Position numbers and translations under genes: made by a program. Positions 25,853 through 36,164 of a DNA stretch of 64,000 bases are shown piece by piece. Origin of the DNA: Alphaproteobacteria bacterium (GTDB lineage Bacteria; Pseudomonadota; Alphaproteobacteria; JAAEOK01); NCBI GenBank assembly GCA_024244705.1, contig JAAEOK010000112.1, positions 1 to 64,000 on the forward strand. The letters are read 5' to 3'. Within the stretch, counting starts at the first letter, position 1. Every line of letters starts with the position of its first letter. A model generated the notes under the pieces. It searched no databases. It had not been told where the DNA came from and worked only from the letters and a program-made list of their open reading frames with translations.

Positions 25853-27567
25853 ATGAACGACGTCTCCGTTACGGCGCCTCGGCGACCGACGATTCGCCAA
25901 ATTCGGCTGTTCACGGGTATCGTCCTGTTCGTCTATGTGACGACCCATTTCCTCAATCATGCCCTCGGTTTGATCTCGCTTGACGCGCTTGACGCCGGCC
26001 GCCGCGTGTTCATTGCCGTATGGCGGAATCCGGTGGGGACGATCCTGCTCTATGGGTCGCTCATCGTCCACTTCGCGCTCGCCTTGCAGGCGATCTACGC
26101 CCGCCGTCGGCTGAATCTGAGGGCGTACGAGTGGGTGCAGCTGCTGCTTGGACTTTCGGTACCGTTCATCCTCGCGCTCCATGTATTCGGCACAAGAATG
26201 GCGCACGAGGTTTACGGGGTCGATGACAACTATGTCTACGCGCTCCTCGTGCAATGGCATTTCTCGCCTCAGATCGGGATCCAACAAATCGTCCTCTTTG
26301 CGATCGCTTGGATCCACGGTTGCATGGGCCTTCACTTTTACTTTCGTTTGAAGCGTCACTATGCGCCGCTCCTGCCCTATTTGTTCGCCGGCACGCTTTT
26401 GGTCCCGACTTTGGGGCTTCTCGGTGTCGGCGTCGCCGCCGACCAAGTCACAACTCTAGCACAGGATCAAGAATGGCTGGATCGGACCCTCGACAACCTA
26501 AACCCTCCGGGAGCCGAGGGCGTTCAATTCGTATACGACAGCGCGGCCATAGTGTGGGGTGTTGTCATCGTTTTCCTGGCGCTGGTGATGATCCTGCGCG
26601 CTTTGCGCCGGTGGCAGGAACGCCGCAAAGGCCTCATTCGAATCACCTATCCTGGGAATCGCAAAGTCGAGATTGCGAGCGGTCCGACGCTGCTCGAGAT
26701 TAGCCGCCAGCACGATATACCCCACGCTTCGGTTTGTGGCGGGCGGGGCCGGTGCTCGACCTGCCGGGTCAGGATTGGAAACGGCCTCGATCAGTTGGAA
26801 CCTCCGGCTTCTACCGAGGTCGCCGTGCTGGAGCGGGTCGGCGCGCCACCGAATGTTCGACTGGCCTGCCAGACGCGCCCGACCACCGATATCGAAATCA
26901 CGCCATTGTTACCGCCAACCGCCGGTCCGCGTGCCGCACGGAGCAGGTCGGCGTATCTCCAGGGCGGCGAACGCGAAATCCTCATCCTGTTCGCGGTCTT
27001 CGCGCCTTCACCCGTTTCGCCGAGCACAAGCTCCCATATGACGTGGTTTTCGTCCTCAACCGCTACTTTGCCGCCATGGGAACGGCGATCGAAGATGCCG
27101 GCGGTCATGTCGATAAATTCATCGGCGACGGCGTGATGGCGCTGTTCGGAATTGAAGCCGATATCGAAACGGCGGCACGGCAGTCGTTCACCGCGATGCA
27201 CAATATGGCCGCCAATCTAGGGGAGCTGAACCAGCTTCTCTCCTCCGACCTGGTGGAGCCATTGCGGATTGGGATCGGCGTTCATGCCGGGACCGTCATT
27301 GTCGGCGAAATGGGATACAAGCACGCCGTGTCGCTGACCGCGATCGGCGACGCCGCAAATACGGCAAGCCGACTCGAAGCGCTGACCAAGGAACTCGGAG
27401 GCCAGGCGGTGATCTCCCAAAAGGTCGTCGATTATTCGGGTTTCGACCTGACGGTTTCAGCAGTTCATGAGGTTTCGATCCGTGGGCGTCGAGAACCCAT
27501 GCGCGTGCACGCCATCGAGGACGCCACCCAACTCAATGTAATGAGCGCAGCGACCGCCGCGCCGTAG
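25853..27567 (+). pseudogene. Membrane heme / [2Fe-2S] / class III adenylate cyclase gene with one-base frameshift
   Basis: From ATG 25853 the frame encodes about six membrane spans with in-membrane histidines (H32, H36, H73, H110, H155), like the diheme SdhC-like domain of Sinorhizobium CyaC. A ferredoxin domain follows with C295, C301, C304 and C339 (CX5CX2CX34C). The cyclase domain opens with EREILILFA; then at 26996 the frame breaks and the remainder (LRAFTRFAEHKLPYDVVFVL ... DKFIGDGVMALFG ... GDAANTASRLEALTKELG) continues one base earlier to 27567. Restoring one A after 26996 gives ILFADLRAFTRFAE, so the lost base is in the codon of the first metal-binding Asp. A sequencing error is possible. 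Confidence 0.85.
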
Positions 27568-27577
27568 CGTCGGCGGA

Positions 27578-28051
27578 TCAGCTCTGCTGGTTGCTGCTCC
27601 TGAACGCCTCTATTTTTTCCTCGAGCTCGTCGTATTCCTCGCAGCCGAAGAATCCGCAGGCATCATCCAGCACTTCGAGCCGTTCCTCGGCGGCGGCCAA
27701 ATCTCCCTGTTCGAGGTAAAGCTCGCCAAGATACTCGTTGGCGCCCTTGTGTTCCGGATCGACTTCCAAGGCGCGCAGGTAATAGGTCTTCGCGATCTCG
27801 TACTGGCCCAATTTGCGATGGCTGTAGCCGAGGTAATTGAGCGCGTCCGCGCTCGTCGGGTCACTTTCGACGATTTCCTCGAGCGTAGGGACGGCCTGGC
27901 CGTAATCCCCGGCATCGACCGCTTGCGCTGCCTTATCGAGAGGGCTGTCGGGGCGCGAACGGGCCGTGTCGGCCGCCCACGAGAAACTGCTCCCCGCAAC
28001 CAATAGAATAGCTAACAGTGGGACAGCAACCGGCGTCTTCAAAATGCCCAT
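27578..28051 (-). CDS. Exported tetratricopeptide-repeat protein
   Basis: A 157-residue protein from ATG 28051 with a signal peptide (KTPVAVPLLAILLVAGSSFS, cleavage near WAADT). Three TPR-like units follow: AAQAVDAGDYGQAVPTLEEI, ALNYLGYSHRKLGQYEIAKT and ANEYLGELYLEQGDLAAAEE. The C-terminus contains two Cys (ACGFFGCEEYDELEEKIEAF). It probably acts as a periplasmic scaffold; no partner is evident. It is convergent with the cyclase gene, 10 bases apart. Confidence 0.82.
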   Translation of the reverse strand: MGILKTPVAVPLLAILLVAGSSFSWAADTARSRPDSPLDKAAQAVDAGDYGQAVPTLEEIVESDPTSADALNYLGYSHRKLGQYEIAKTYYLRALEVDPEHKGANEYLGELYLEQGDLAAAEERLEVLDDACGFFGCEEYDELEEKIEAFRSSNQQS

Positions 28052-28165
28052 TGTCAACTCCCTGGTTCCAATCACCCCAATTATGACCAATTTGGCGATG
28101 CCGTGAGTGCACATTTTCGTGAATCGGGCAGTGGCGTCGTCCGCTTTGCCGCGAAGATCAACAAC

Positions 28166-29854
28166 TTAGCGCTTGAGCGGGCTTATAAATACGTTGCCGC
28201 CATGCAGGATTGCGCCTTCGCGGGCCAGTCGTCCGCCGACTACCATATCGCGAAGTCGGGCATAGGCCATGCGGCCATCGACGGTTCGCGGCAGAACGCC
28301 CGGCTTGACGAGCAGGATCTCGTCCGGTGGCAGTCGCATCGCCGATTTCACCGCGGCCGAAATGTCGTCCGAGATTTGACGCATCTGATCGCGAGCCTCG
28401 CCGGCCTTATGCGAAACCTCGGCAACCACAACCAAAGACTCCGAACCATCCTGTTCAAGCTCGTCGGCCGGCCGGCCGATCGCCGCCAAAGCCTCAACGT
28501 TTTGCACGTCTTCCGCCGCTTCCTCGACTTGGCGCGGCAGCAGGCTGCGATGCGCTAGCCGAATGATTTCATGATCGCGACCGAGCACGAACAAACGCCC
28601 GTCGCTATCAAAATAGCCGAGGTCGCCAGTATGGAACTCGCCATCAACCTGTTTATCACCGGTTAGGGCGGGTTGATCGAAATACGATTCAAAGAGCATC
28701 TCGCCGCCAACGACAATTTCACCGATCTCACCAACAGTCCGGTCGGTGCCGTCGGGACGAGCAACTCGGACCGCAATCCCGGGGATTGCCTTACCACTGT
28801 CGATTATGCCATTTCGGTCGGCCTCGATATCACCGCCGTCGCCGATTGCGACCGCCCCCACCGTTTCGACCAAACCATAGGCGGGTCGGACCACGTCTTC
28901 GAGCCCAAACCTCGTTTCGAAATCACGCATGGTCGTCGCACGTGACGGCTCGCCGTACGACACCACCATTCGCAACGAATCGATCTCGATTCTTTCCCAA
29001 AACCGAGCACCGGCGAGAATTTTCAAAAAAGAGTCATTGCAAATCATCAGTGTCGGTTCGTGTTCGGCCACGGCGCGCAGCCATCTCTCGGGAGCACGCT
29101 CCGGAAGTTGCCGGTGAATTACGCGGCACCCGACGACGAGGGGCAAGAAGACGAACCAAGCCAACGCCTTGCCATCGAATAGGGGGAATTGGGCAGCGAT
29201 CGTATCGGCGGTTGAAACTTCAAGATGGTCCGCCGTGGCGTTGCACCACGCGATGATCTGGCGCTGCTTGAAAGTCACGCCATGGGTCCCACCATCGGTG
29301 CCGGGAGAAAGCACCAAGACCGCGAAATCATCGCGCGACGGAATGACGTCGCTGACACGAAGCGATTGGGTTTCGTTAAGTATTTCGCCCGGAGTCCGGA
29401 CGCGAATTCGGCTATGCACCCGGCCATTTTCCTGATTGAGGGCCGGCAACAGGCGCTCGCTCGCGACGGCGAGCTCGGCACGAACATCGCGCAGACGGCG
29501 AATCGTGGCCGGCGCCGGCAACTCCGGATTGACTACCACCGGGGCCGCGCCGAGCATTTGAATAGCCACGATGTAGCGAATGAGCTCGGGACCGGAATCG
29601 AGGACGAGTGCGCACCTGCCGCCACGGTCGACGCCTCGAACGAACAGATTTTTTGCTATCCGCCGGGCGTCGGCCAACAGTTCTCCGTAGGTCAGCGTGC
29701 CATCTTCGAAATTGAAGGCCACCCGATCCGGCGTCTCGAGCGCGTGATGCTCGAGAGCCTCTATAAGCGTATCGTATGGATAGGTTCGATCATCCTCGAC
29801 GACGCGTCGGCGCGCTCGAACGAGGGGTTGTCGGTGGATCGTTTCCGATGTCAA
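28166..29854 (-). CDS. AMP-binding (ANL) superfamily protein with altered catalytic motifs
   Basis: A 562-residue protein with the acyl-CoA synthetase fold: TPDRVAFNFEDGTLTYGELL near the N-terminus, VRPAYGLVETVGAVAIGD in the A5 region, and VDGEFHTGDLGYFDSDGRLF as the A7/A8 hinge (TGDLG intact). The P-loop at 183-192 reads SPGTDGGTHG, with His191 where the usual SGTTGxPKG has Lys. The A10 motif reads LPRTVDGRMAYARL, with Arg528 where the catalytic Lys lies. Both changes suggest reduced or altered adenylation activity. It has no enzyme neighbours that hint at a pathway. Confidence 0.78.
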   Translation of the reverse strand: MTSETIHRQPLVRARRRVVEDDRTYPYDTLIEALEHHALETPDRVAFNFEDGTLTYGELLADARRIAKNLFVRGVDRGGRCALVLDSGPELIRYIVAIQMLGAAPVVVNPELPAPATIRRLRDVRAELAVASERLLPALNQENGRVHSRIRVRTPGEILNETQSLRVSDVIPSRDDFAVLVLSPGTDGGTHGVTFKQRQIIAWCNATADHLEVSTADTIAAQFPLFDGKALAWFVFLPLVVGCRVIHRQLPERAPERWLRAVAEHEPTLMICNDSFLKILAGARFWERIEIDSLRMVVSYGEPSRATTMRDFETRFGLEDVVRPAYGLVETVGAVAIGDGGDIEADRNGIIDSGKAIPGIAVRVARPDGTDRTVGEIGEIVVGGEMLFESYFDQPALTGDKQVDGEFHTGDLGYFDSDGRLFVLGRDHEIIRLAHRSLLPRQVEEAAEDVQNVEALAAIGRPADELEQDGSESLVVVAEVSHKAGEARDQMRQISDDISAAVKSAMRLPPDEILLVKPGVLPRTVDGRMAYARLRDMVVGGRLAREGAILHGGNVFISPLKR

Positions 29855-30313
29855 TGCGAAGCCATCTGTTAAATCTTGGGCTCGAGTTCCGATATGGCGT
29901 GTTGCTTACCCGAGTTCCGATTTCGGGACAAGGCAACAATGGCTTGGTTGCCATTTTGATGCAAAATGACAATCGTGAGTCATTTATTTCCGTTTCTTGC
30001 CCGGCCGAGTGGCCGATTAGGCTCCAAGCACGGGATCGGTTGGTTCGAAACCGTATCCTACCAGATCGATCGGCAGGACATTTTTTTGGGATCGCCGAGA
30101 ACCGGCGAAGCGGCGGCCGAGTGCCGCGCCTGGCGCGAATCGGGCCCTGGGGCAGGCATTCAGCCCACTGACCGCCGCGGATTTTGACGCTCAACCGGTC
30201 TGAACGCACAAAACTCACGTATTCGCCATTGCTACAAAGTCAGTCTGGCATTAGTTCCCTAATCCCGATCGCGATTCAGCGATTGCCGCCGGTTCAAGCA
30301 ATCAGGAGCTTCC
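29855..30313. other. Gene-free region between the divergent AMP-ligase-like and second coxL genes
   Basis: About 460 bases with lower GC than the surrounding genes. No reading frame here has recognisable protein features, and no RNA fold stands out. A local near-palindrome occurs around CAATGGCTTGGTTGCCATTT (29937-29956). CAGGAG at 30303-30308 is the Shine-Dalgarno of the gene at 30314. It presumably holds two divergent promoters, but I cannot name the -35/-10 elements. Confidence 0.5.
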
Positions 30314-32662
30314 ATGTCCGTAAAGCGATTCGGCATCGGTCAATCGGTCGTTCGCCGCGAAGACGAGCGTTTCCTGACCGGACGGGGCCGATACCTCGAT
30401 GACATCAACTTCGATGGCCAACTCTATGCTCATGTGCTGCGCTCGCCCCACGCCCATGCCGAAATCAGGGATATCGACCATTCGGCGGCCGCCGGGTTGG
30501 CGGGTGTCGCCGCCATCCTGACCGGCGCAGACCTCGAACTCGACGGCATCGGCGTCATTCCGACGGGCAGTTCGGTGACATGCCGCGACGGCAATCCCAA
30601 CTTCGTCCCGCCGCGCCCAGCCTTGGCACAGGGTCGTGTCCGCCATGTCGGTGAAGCTGTCGCCGTGGTCTTGGCCGACTCTTTTGAAACGGCCCGCGAC
30701 GCAGCCGAGCAAATCGCCGTCGACTATGCCGAGCTCCCACCAGTGGTGGCGACGGATTCGGCGATGGCGGAGGACGCGCCGCGCATCTATGACGGCGCTC
30801 CGTCCAATCTGTGCCTGGACTGGGAGAAGGGTGATCGCGAGGCAACCGACGCCGCGTTCGAAACCGCCAAGCGAACGGTTTCGCTCGAATTGGTCAACAG
30901 CCGCGTCATCGTCAACCCGATCGAGCCGCGCGGCTGCCTTGGTATCTGGGACGATGACTCCGATTCATTCACCCTCTACAACGCGGGACAGTCCGGGCAC
31001 GGTATTCGCCGCATGCTGGCGTCGGATGTCTTCAAAATCCCGCTCGAACGGCTGCGAGTGATTTCTCCGGATGTCGGCGGAGGCTTCGGGACCAAGAACT
31101 TCGTCTATCCGGAACAGGTCCTGGTGCTGTGGGCGGCGCGGCGGCTGGGACGGCCAATCAAATGGATCGCCGAGCGAACGGAAGGCTTTGTCAGCGACAC
31201 CCAGGGCCGCGATCACGTCATGCGGGCCGAATTGGCGATCGCCTCCGATGGCCGATTTGGCGCCCTGCGGATTTCGACAATCGCGAATATCGGCGCCTAC
31301 GTATCGACATTCGGCGCGGCGATCCCGACCTCACCCGTCGCCGTGGTCCTCGGCGGCGTCTATGACATCCCGGCGGTCTACTACAATGTGCGCGGCGTAT
31401 TCACCAATACCGTCCCGGTCGACGCCTATCGCGGCGCCGGCCGTCCCGAGGCCTCATACGCCATCGAACGGCTGGTCGATATGGCGGCCATGGAACTTGG
31501 GGTCGACCCGATCGAGTTGCGGCGGCGAAATTTTGTTAGCCCCGACAAGATGCCCTATACCACCGCTATGGGCAGCACGATCGATTGCGGCGATTTCGAG
31601 AAGGTTCTCGATCGGGCAATCGACGAGGCGGATCTCGTCGGCTATCCCGAACGGCGGCGGATGTCGGCACAGGCAGGCCGCATGCGGGGAATCGGTATTG
31701 CGTGCTATTTTGAAGCGACGCTCGGCATGCCCAACGAGAAAAAGGAAATTGTGTTCGAAGAAGACGGCGGGGTCGCTGTGCTGGCGGGCACCATGTCCAA
31801 CGGCCAAGGGCACGAGACGACCTATGCCCAGATCATCCACGACCGGCTGGGCATACCAATCGAGGCCATCCGCTTTGTGCAGGGTGATACCGGGCTTGTT
31901 TCGACCGGCGGCGGGCATGGCGGCTCGCGCTCAATGGAAACCGGGGGCAATGCATTGTTTGCAGCGGCGGCGGTCGAAAGCAAGGCCAGGGAGATCGCCG
32001 CGTTTCATTTCGAGACCGTCGCGTCGGATGTGGAGCTTGTCGATGGCGTATGCCGCGTGGTTGGGACCGATCTTGCGATCGGCCTGCGTGACCTCGCCGC
32101 GCTGGCACGCGACCCGAGCCGGATACCGGCGGACATGGAACCCGGCCTCGACTCTATCGGGACCTATGAACGGCAAGCCAATACCTATCCCAACGGCTGC
32201 CATATTGCCGAGATCGAAATCGATCGGGAATCGGGCGTGCCGCGTCTTCTGCGATACACCGTCGTCGACGATTTCGGCACTTTGCTCAATCCGCTGATCG
32301 TGACCGGTCAAATCCACGGCGGTGTCGTTCAGGGCATTGGACAAGCGTTGCTGGAGCGAACCGCGTACGACGGATCGACCGGGCAGCTCCTGTCGGGCTC
32401 GTTCATGGATTACTGCATGCCACGGGCGGACGACCTTCCCGCCATCGATGTGAGCTTTCGACCCGTGCCGACGGCTCTCAATGCGCTTGGTGTCAAAGGC
32501 TGCGGTGAGGCCGGCTGTATCGGCGCCCTTCCTGCCACGATCAATGCGGTCGTCGATGCGCTTCGTCCCTTGGGTGTCCGTCACATCGATATGCCGGCAA
32601 CGCCGGAACGGATATGGCTGGCGGTCAGGGAGGTCCCTGCCACCGGCCGCACAACGGCCTGA
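30314..32662 (+). CDS. Orphan large molybdopterin subunit, form II CoxL type
   Basis: A 782-residue xanthine-oxidase-family protein starting MSVKRFGIGQSVVRREDERF. The active-site loop AYRGAGR is at residues 371-377 and the catalytic Glu is E732 in [16 protein letters not shown]. It is a paralogue of the coxL at 16838 (same order of blocks, e.g. [20 protein letters not shown]) but no small or medium subunit gene lies next to it. It may borrow electron-transfer subunits from another locus, such as the one starting at 63462. Substrate unknown. Confidence 0.9.
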   Translation: MSVKRFGIGQSVVRREDERFLTGRGRYLDDINFDGQLYAHVLRSPHAHAEIRDIDHSAAAGLAGVAAILTGADLELDGIGVIPTGSSVTCRDGNPNFVPPRPALAQGRVRHVGEAVAVVLADSFETARDAAEQIAVDYAELPPVVATDSAMAEDAPRIYDGAPSNLCLDWEKGDREATDAAFETAKRTVSLELVNSRVIVNPIEPRGCLGIWDDDSDSFTLYNAGQSGHGIRRMLASDVFKIPLERLRVISPDVGGGFGTKNFVYPEQVLVLWAARRLGRPIKWIAERTEGFVSDTQGRDHVMRAELAIASDGRFGALRISTIANIGAYVSTFGAAIPTSPVAVVLGGVYDIPAVYYNVRGVFTNTVPVDAYRGAGRPEASYAIERLVDMAAMELGVDPIELRRRNFVSPDKMPYTTAMGSTIDCGDFEKVLDRAIDEADLVGYPERRRMSAQAGRMRGIGIACYFEATLGMPNEKKEIVFEEDGGVAVLAGTMSNGQGHETTYAQIIHDRLGIPIEAIRFVQGDTGLVSTGGGHGGSRSMETGGNALFAAAAVESKAREIAAFHFETVASDVELVDGVCRVVGTDLAIGLRDLAALARDPSRIPADMEPGLDSIGTYERQANTYPNGCHIAEIEIDRESGVPRLLRYTVVDDFGTLLNPLIVTGQIHGGVVQGIGQALLERTAYDGSTGQLLSGSFMDYCMPRADDLPAIDVSFRPVPTALNALGVKGCGEAGCIGALPATINAVVDALRPLGVRHIDMPATPERIWLAVREVPATGRTTA

Positions 32663-32828
32663 TCATGGCCGAAATTCGTCGGTGACTCGACTTGCCTGCG
32701 TTTTCGATTTGGCCCGGTATGCGTGACGGCTCGGCCATCGATTGGGGAGCTGGGCCCGGCCGCAGAATCGGCGGAACTCAAAGGCTTGTCTCGCCAACAT
32801 AGGCGTGCTGCCATAATCACCGTCCAAA

Positions 32829-34425
32829 ATGGCGAGGCTCTCCATTTCCAACCAATCTCTTACCGCTCGCGATTACGGGACCGTTGTGATCTTGATCTGC
32901 CTGCTGATCGGCTATCGGCTGATCACGCCAGAAATGATCGAATCCGGCGGCGATGCGCTGGCCAAATGGTGGCTCGCCAGGCGTGCCAGCGACACGTCCT
33001 TTGCCGTAATGGGCAACGACCATCACAGCGCGCGGTTCGGCATCAATCTGGTCACCTATCTTGTCCAACAAGCGTTCGGCACGCACCCCGTGGTCTACTA
33101 CGTCCCCGCCTATCTGATGTCGGCGGTCGAGGTCGTCTTTCTCTACCTGATCTGTCGCCGAGTCACCGGGATATGGCCCGCTGCGGTCGCCGTTATCGGC
33201 CTGATACTCCATCCATTGATGATTCGAAACGGTGCGCAATTGCTGCCCGGCGTTTTCAGCGGCGCCTACATTATGGGTGCGCTCTTTTTCCTCGCCATGT
33301 GCTTCGACGCAAAAGCCGAAAAAATCGCTCTCTATCGGACGGTGTCGGCGCTGTTTTTTTTCGCCGCCTATCTGTCAAAGGTGCCCAATCTTTTCTTCTT
33401 GCCGGCCCTCGTGCTGGGCGTGTGGGGCATCCGCCGCGAACGTCGCGACGTCTTGTGGTTCCTCGGGCTCTTGCTCGTTCTTGCTGCGCTGGAATGGAGC
33501 TTCTACGTATTCGTCAAGGGCCACTTCTATGGTCGCCTCGTCTCACTTCACGGTCACTACAACGGCGTCATCAAGTTCGTCGCCAATCAGCTGCCCGATG
33601 AGTATCTAACGCTCAATTGGCTGGACCTTTTGAAGTACCGCTACGCGCCGAAATTCATGGGCGGTGAAACGGTCGCCTATATCTTCTACGCGGCACTGGG
33701 CTGCGCGGTCTATTTGGTCGCGCGCGCGCCGCCTGGGTTCGGTCCAGGCATTGCTCGGCTACACCCTGCTCAGCTACGCGTTTATCAACGGGATCGCCAT
33801 CAAGGGTTTTGATCCCTTAATCCCGACCCAGGCCTTCCTGCCCCGATATCTCGCGGTCCTGGTGCCGTTGTCGGTCGCCACAATTGTTCTGACGGCAGCC
33901 GATCTTGGCACCTTGGTCGGGTCCTCGTTACCTTCCACACGCCGCCGCAACTTCCCGGCAATCGGTCGAAATTTCGCAGCCATTTCGATTGGCCTCGTAA
34001 TCGCTGTTCTCTTTCTCAAGTCCAACCAGGATGCCTATGTGTTCGATCGCCAGAGCCATCCGTTCCAAATCGTCGATCGCTATCAGGAAATTGTCGAGGA
34101 GGGCATGAGAGATTGCGCGCTCTTCGTCGCCCTCGATCACAAGAGCGAAAACGCGCTCCGCTTCGGATTCCTGTACGACTACACAAATTTGATTAAGGCG
34201 GAACGCGCGGTCACGGACCCGCACGCGGCGGGGATCGCTACGGAGTGCTTGGAGCGCTATCCCGATTGGCCAGCTTATCTTGCCAGCCAAGAAAATAGCG
34301 CAGTGGTCGACGTCATCGTGGCCTATCGAGAAGACATGCCTGAAGGCGATCGTTTTACGATCGAAGAAAGACGAATACCGATCTCCTATCTGACCACCAC
34401 GTTGGGAGCTGTTTCGTCTAAATAG
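32829..34425 (+). pseudogene. Polytopic glycosyltransferase-like membrane protein with frameshift in a GC tract
   Basis: The frame from ATG 32829 encodes a multi-span protein (GTVVILICLLIGYRLITPEM, NDHHSARFGINLVTYLVQQA, VVFLYLICRRVTGIWPAAVA) resembling GT39/ArnT-like or DUF-type membrane glycosyltransferases. It is continuous to AALGCAVYLVARA near 33727. Then the homologous-looking remainder (VQALLGYTLLSYAFINGIAI ... RYLAVLVPLSVATIVLTAAD) continues in another frame to 34425. The switch lies in the CG-repeat GTCGCGCGCGCGCCGCC (33718-33734) and equals loss of one CG unit. Combined length would be about 530 residues. It may be real slippage, phase variation or a sequencing error. Confidence 0.7.
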
Positions 34426-34562
34426 CCTGCGCGACCGCGAGCCACCGTGTCGCGCGACCCATTCTTGTCCTCGGCCCGGCGTTTGCGCTACCGTGCCAAC
34501 CGCGAGCCCTCATTGTTTATACCGTGCGACACCGATCAATCCCGGAATAGGAATCCCCAAGC

Positions 34563-36164
34563 ATGGCCGCCCCAATCCGTCCGCTGAAGCGGGCAGAGCA
34601 ACTCGCCGCCGCGAGCCGCTATGACGAGGCGGCCGAGATTTGTCGAAAAGTCCTGTCGATCGCCCCCAATCGGGTTCCCGCCCTGGTCTATCTTGGCCAG
34701 ATTTGCGAGACTACCGGTGCGATCGACGAATCCGCGGCCTTGTTCGACCGTGCCCTTGCGCTTCAACCAAGTGACCCGATCCGCTTTCGGCGGGCGACCC
34801 TGCTACCGGTGGTGGCTGACACGCCGCAAGTCTTGCACGCCGCACGCGCCGAAATGTGGGAGAGACTGGAAAGAATTAGCCAATCCCCGTTTTCGATTCC
34901 CAATCCGTTTCCCGCCGTGGGCCGGCTCGTTCCTCATTTGGCCTATCAAGGGGAGAACGACCGCGAGATCATGGTCAAGTTGTGCGACATTTTCAGACGT
35001 GCCACGCCGATGCTCAATCGTATCGCGCCTCACTGCCAGCCGCCGAATAGGCCGGCGCCCGGGTCGCGCATAAAGGTCGGTTTCGTCTCTCGTTTGCTCT
35101 ACGACCAGACCGTGGGCAATCTGCTGGAAGGAATCGTCGCCGGGCTGTCGCGAGAAAAGTTCGAGGTGTCGGTCTTCACGGCGGACAAAGGCCCGGATCC
35201 GGTGCATGCGCGCATCCGCGATACCGCCGATCATGTCCACATTCTGCCCGAAGGCCTAAACGCGGCCCAGCAATTGATCGCCAGTGCCGCCCAGGATGTC
35301 CTGATATTCGCGGGTATCGGGATGGATGCTTACCTCTATTTCCTTGGATTCGCGCGTTTGGCGCCGGTGCAGTGCGTCACCTGGGGTCATCCCGTTACGA
35401 CCGGCCTGTCGACCATGGACTATTTCATCTCATCCGTGGATATGGAGCCGGAAGGTGCCGAGGATCATTACAGCGAAAGATTGGTCCGGCTTCGCCGGCC
35501 ATCGATTTGCTACACCCTACCCCGCCCCGCCACCGACGGGCCGACGCGCGCAGAGCTCGGGCTGGACCCGGATTCTACCCTATATGTCTGTCTCCAGACC
35601 GTATCGAAGATGCATCCCGAGTTCGACGACATGATGGCCGGGGTTTTGCGCGAGGATCCCGCGGGTCGCGTTGTCCTGATGCGCGATCGTATCGACAGCC
35701 GACACCAGCGCCTCTGCCGCCGCCTTGCGTCGAACATGGGTGAAACCTTTGAACGGGTGTCGTTTGTGCCACGCCAAAAGCGGGACCGTTTCATCGCGCT
35801 GCTGGGACGCGCCGACGTCATTCTCGATCCCCTGCATTTCGGCGGCGGCCAAACCAGCCTCGAAGCGATTGCGGTTGGCGCTTCTATCGTGACCCTGCCG
35901 GGACGGTTCCGGCGCAATCGGATCACCTATGCCTATCTGAACTGGGCCGGGGTCACCGACACCGTCGCGCGGGATCGGGACGATTATGTTCGTATCGCCG
36001 CGCAACTCGGTCGCGCCCCTGAGCGCCGACGGGACATACGCGATCGCATTCTCGCCGGGCGGCGCCATGTCTTCGACAGTCGGACGCCGGTCGACGAACT
36101 GGAGGCGTTCCTCGATGCCGCGGTGCGCGGCGGCCCGGACGCTGTTTCCGCGATCGAAGCCTAG
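34563..36164 (+). CDS. TPR plus SPINDLY/OGT-like glycosyltransferase
   Basis: A 533-residue protein. Residues 1-75 hold two TPR units (AEQLAAASRYDEAAEICRKV, VYLGQICETTGAIDESAALF). After a linker, a GT41-like catalytic region shows IKVGFVSRLLYDQTVGNLLE, APVQCVTWGHPVTTGLSTMD (the O-GlcNAc transferase GHPxTTG motif), LYVCLQTVSKMHPEFDDMMA and DVILDPLHFGGGQTSLEAIA. Such enzymes glycosylate proteins such as flagellin or surface proteins in bacteria. The stop overlaps the stop of the IS5 remnant on the opposite strand by two bases. Confidence 0.86.
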   Translation: MAAPIRPLKRAEQLAAASRYDEAAEICRKVLSIAPNRVPALVYLGQICETTGAIDESAALFDRALALQPSDPIRFRRATLLPVVADTPQVLHAARAEMWERLERISQSPFSIPNPFPAVGRLVPHLAYQGENDREIMVKLCDIFRRATPMLNRIAPHCQPPNRPAPGSRIKVGFVSRLLYDQTVGNLLEGIVAGLSREKFEVSVFTADKGPDPVHARIRDTADHVHILPEGLNAAQQLIASAAQDVLIFAGIGMDAYLYFLGFARLAPVQCVTWGHPVTTGLSTMDYFISSVDMEPEGAEDHYSERLVRLRRPSICYTLPRPATDGPTRAELGLDPDSTLYVCLQTVSKMHPEFDDMMAGVLREDPAGRVVLMRDRIDSRHQRLCRRLASNMGETFERVSFVPRQKRDRFIALLGRADVILDPLHFGGGQTSLEAIAVGASIVTLPGRFRRNRITYAYLNWAGVTDTVARDRDDYVRIAAQLGRAPERRRDIRDRILAGRRHVFDSRTPVDELEAFLDAAVRGGPDAVSAIEA

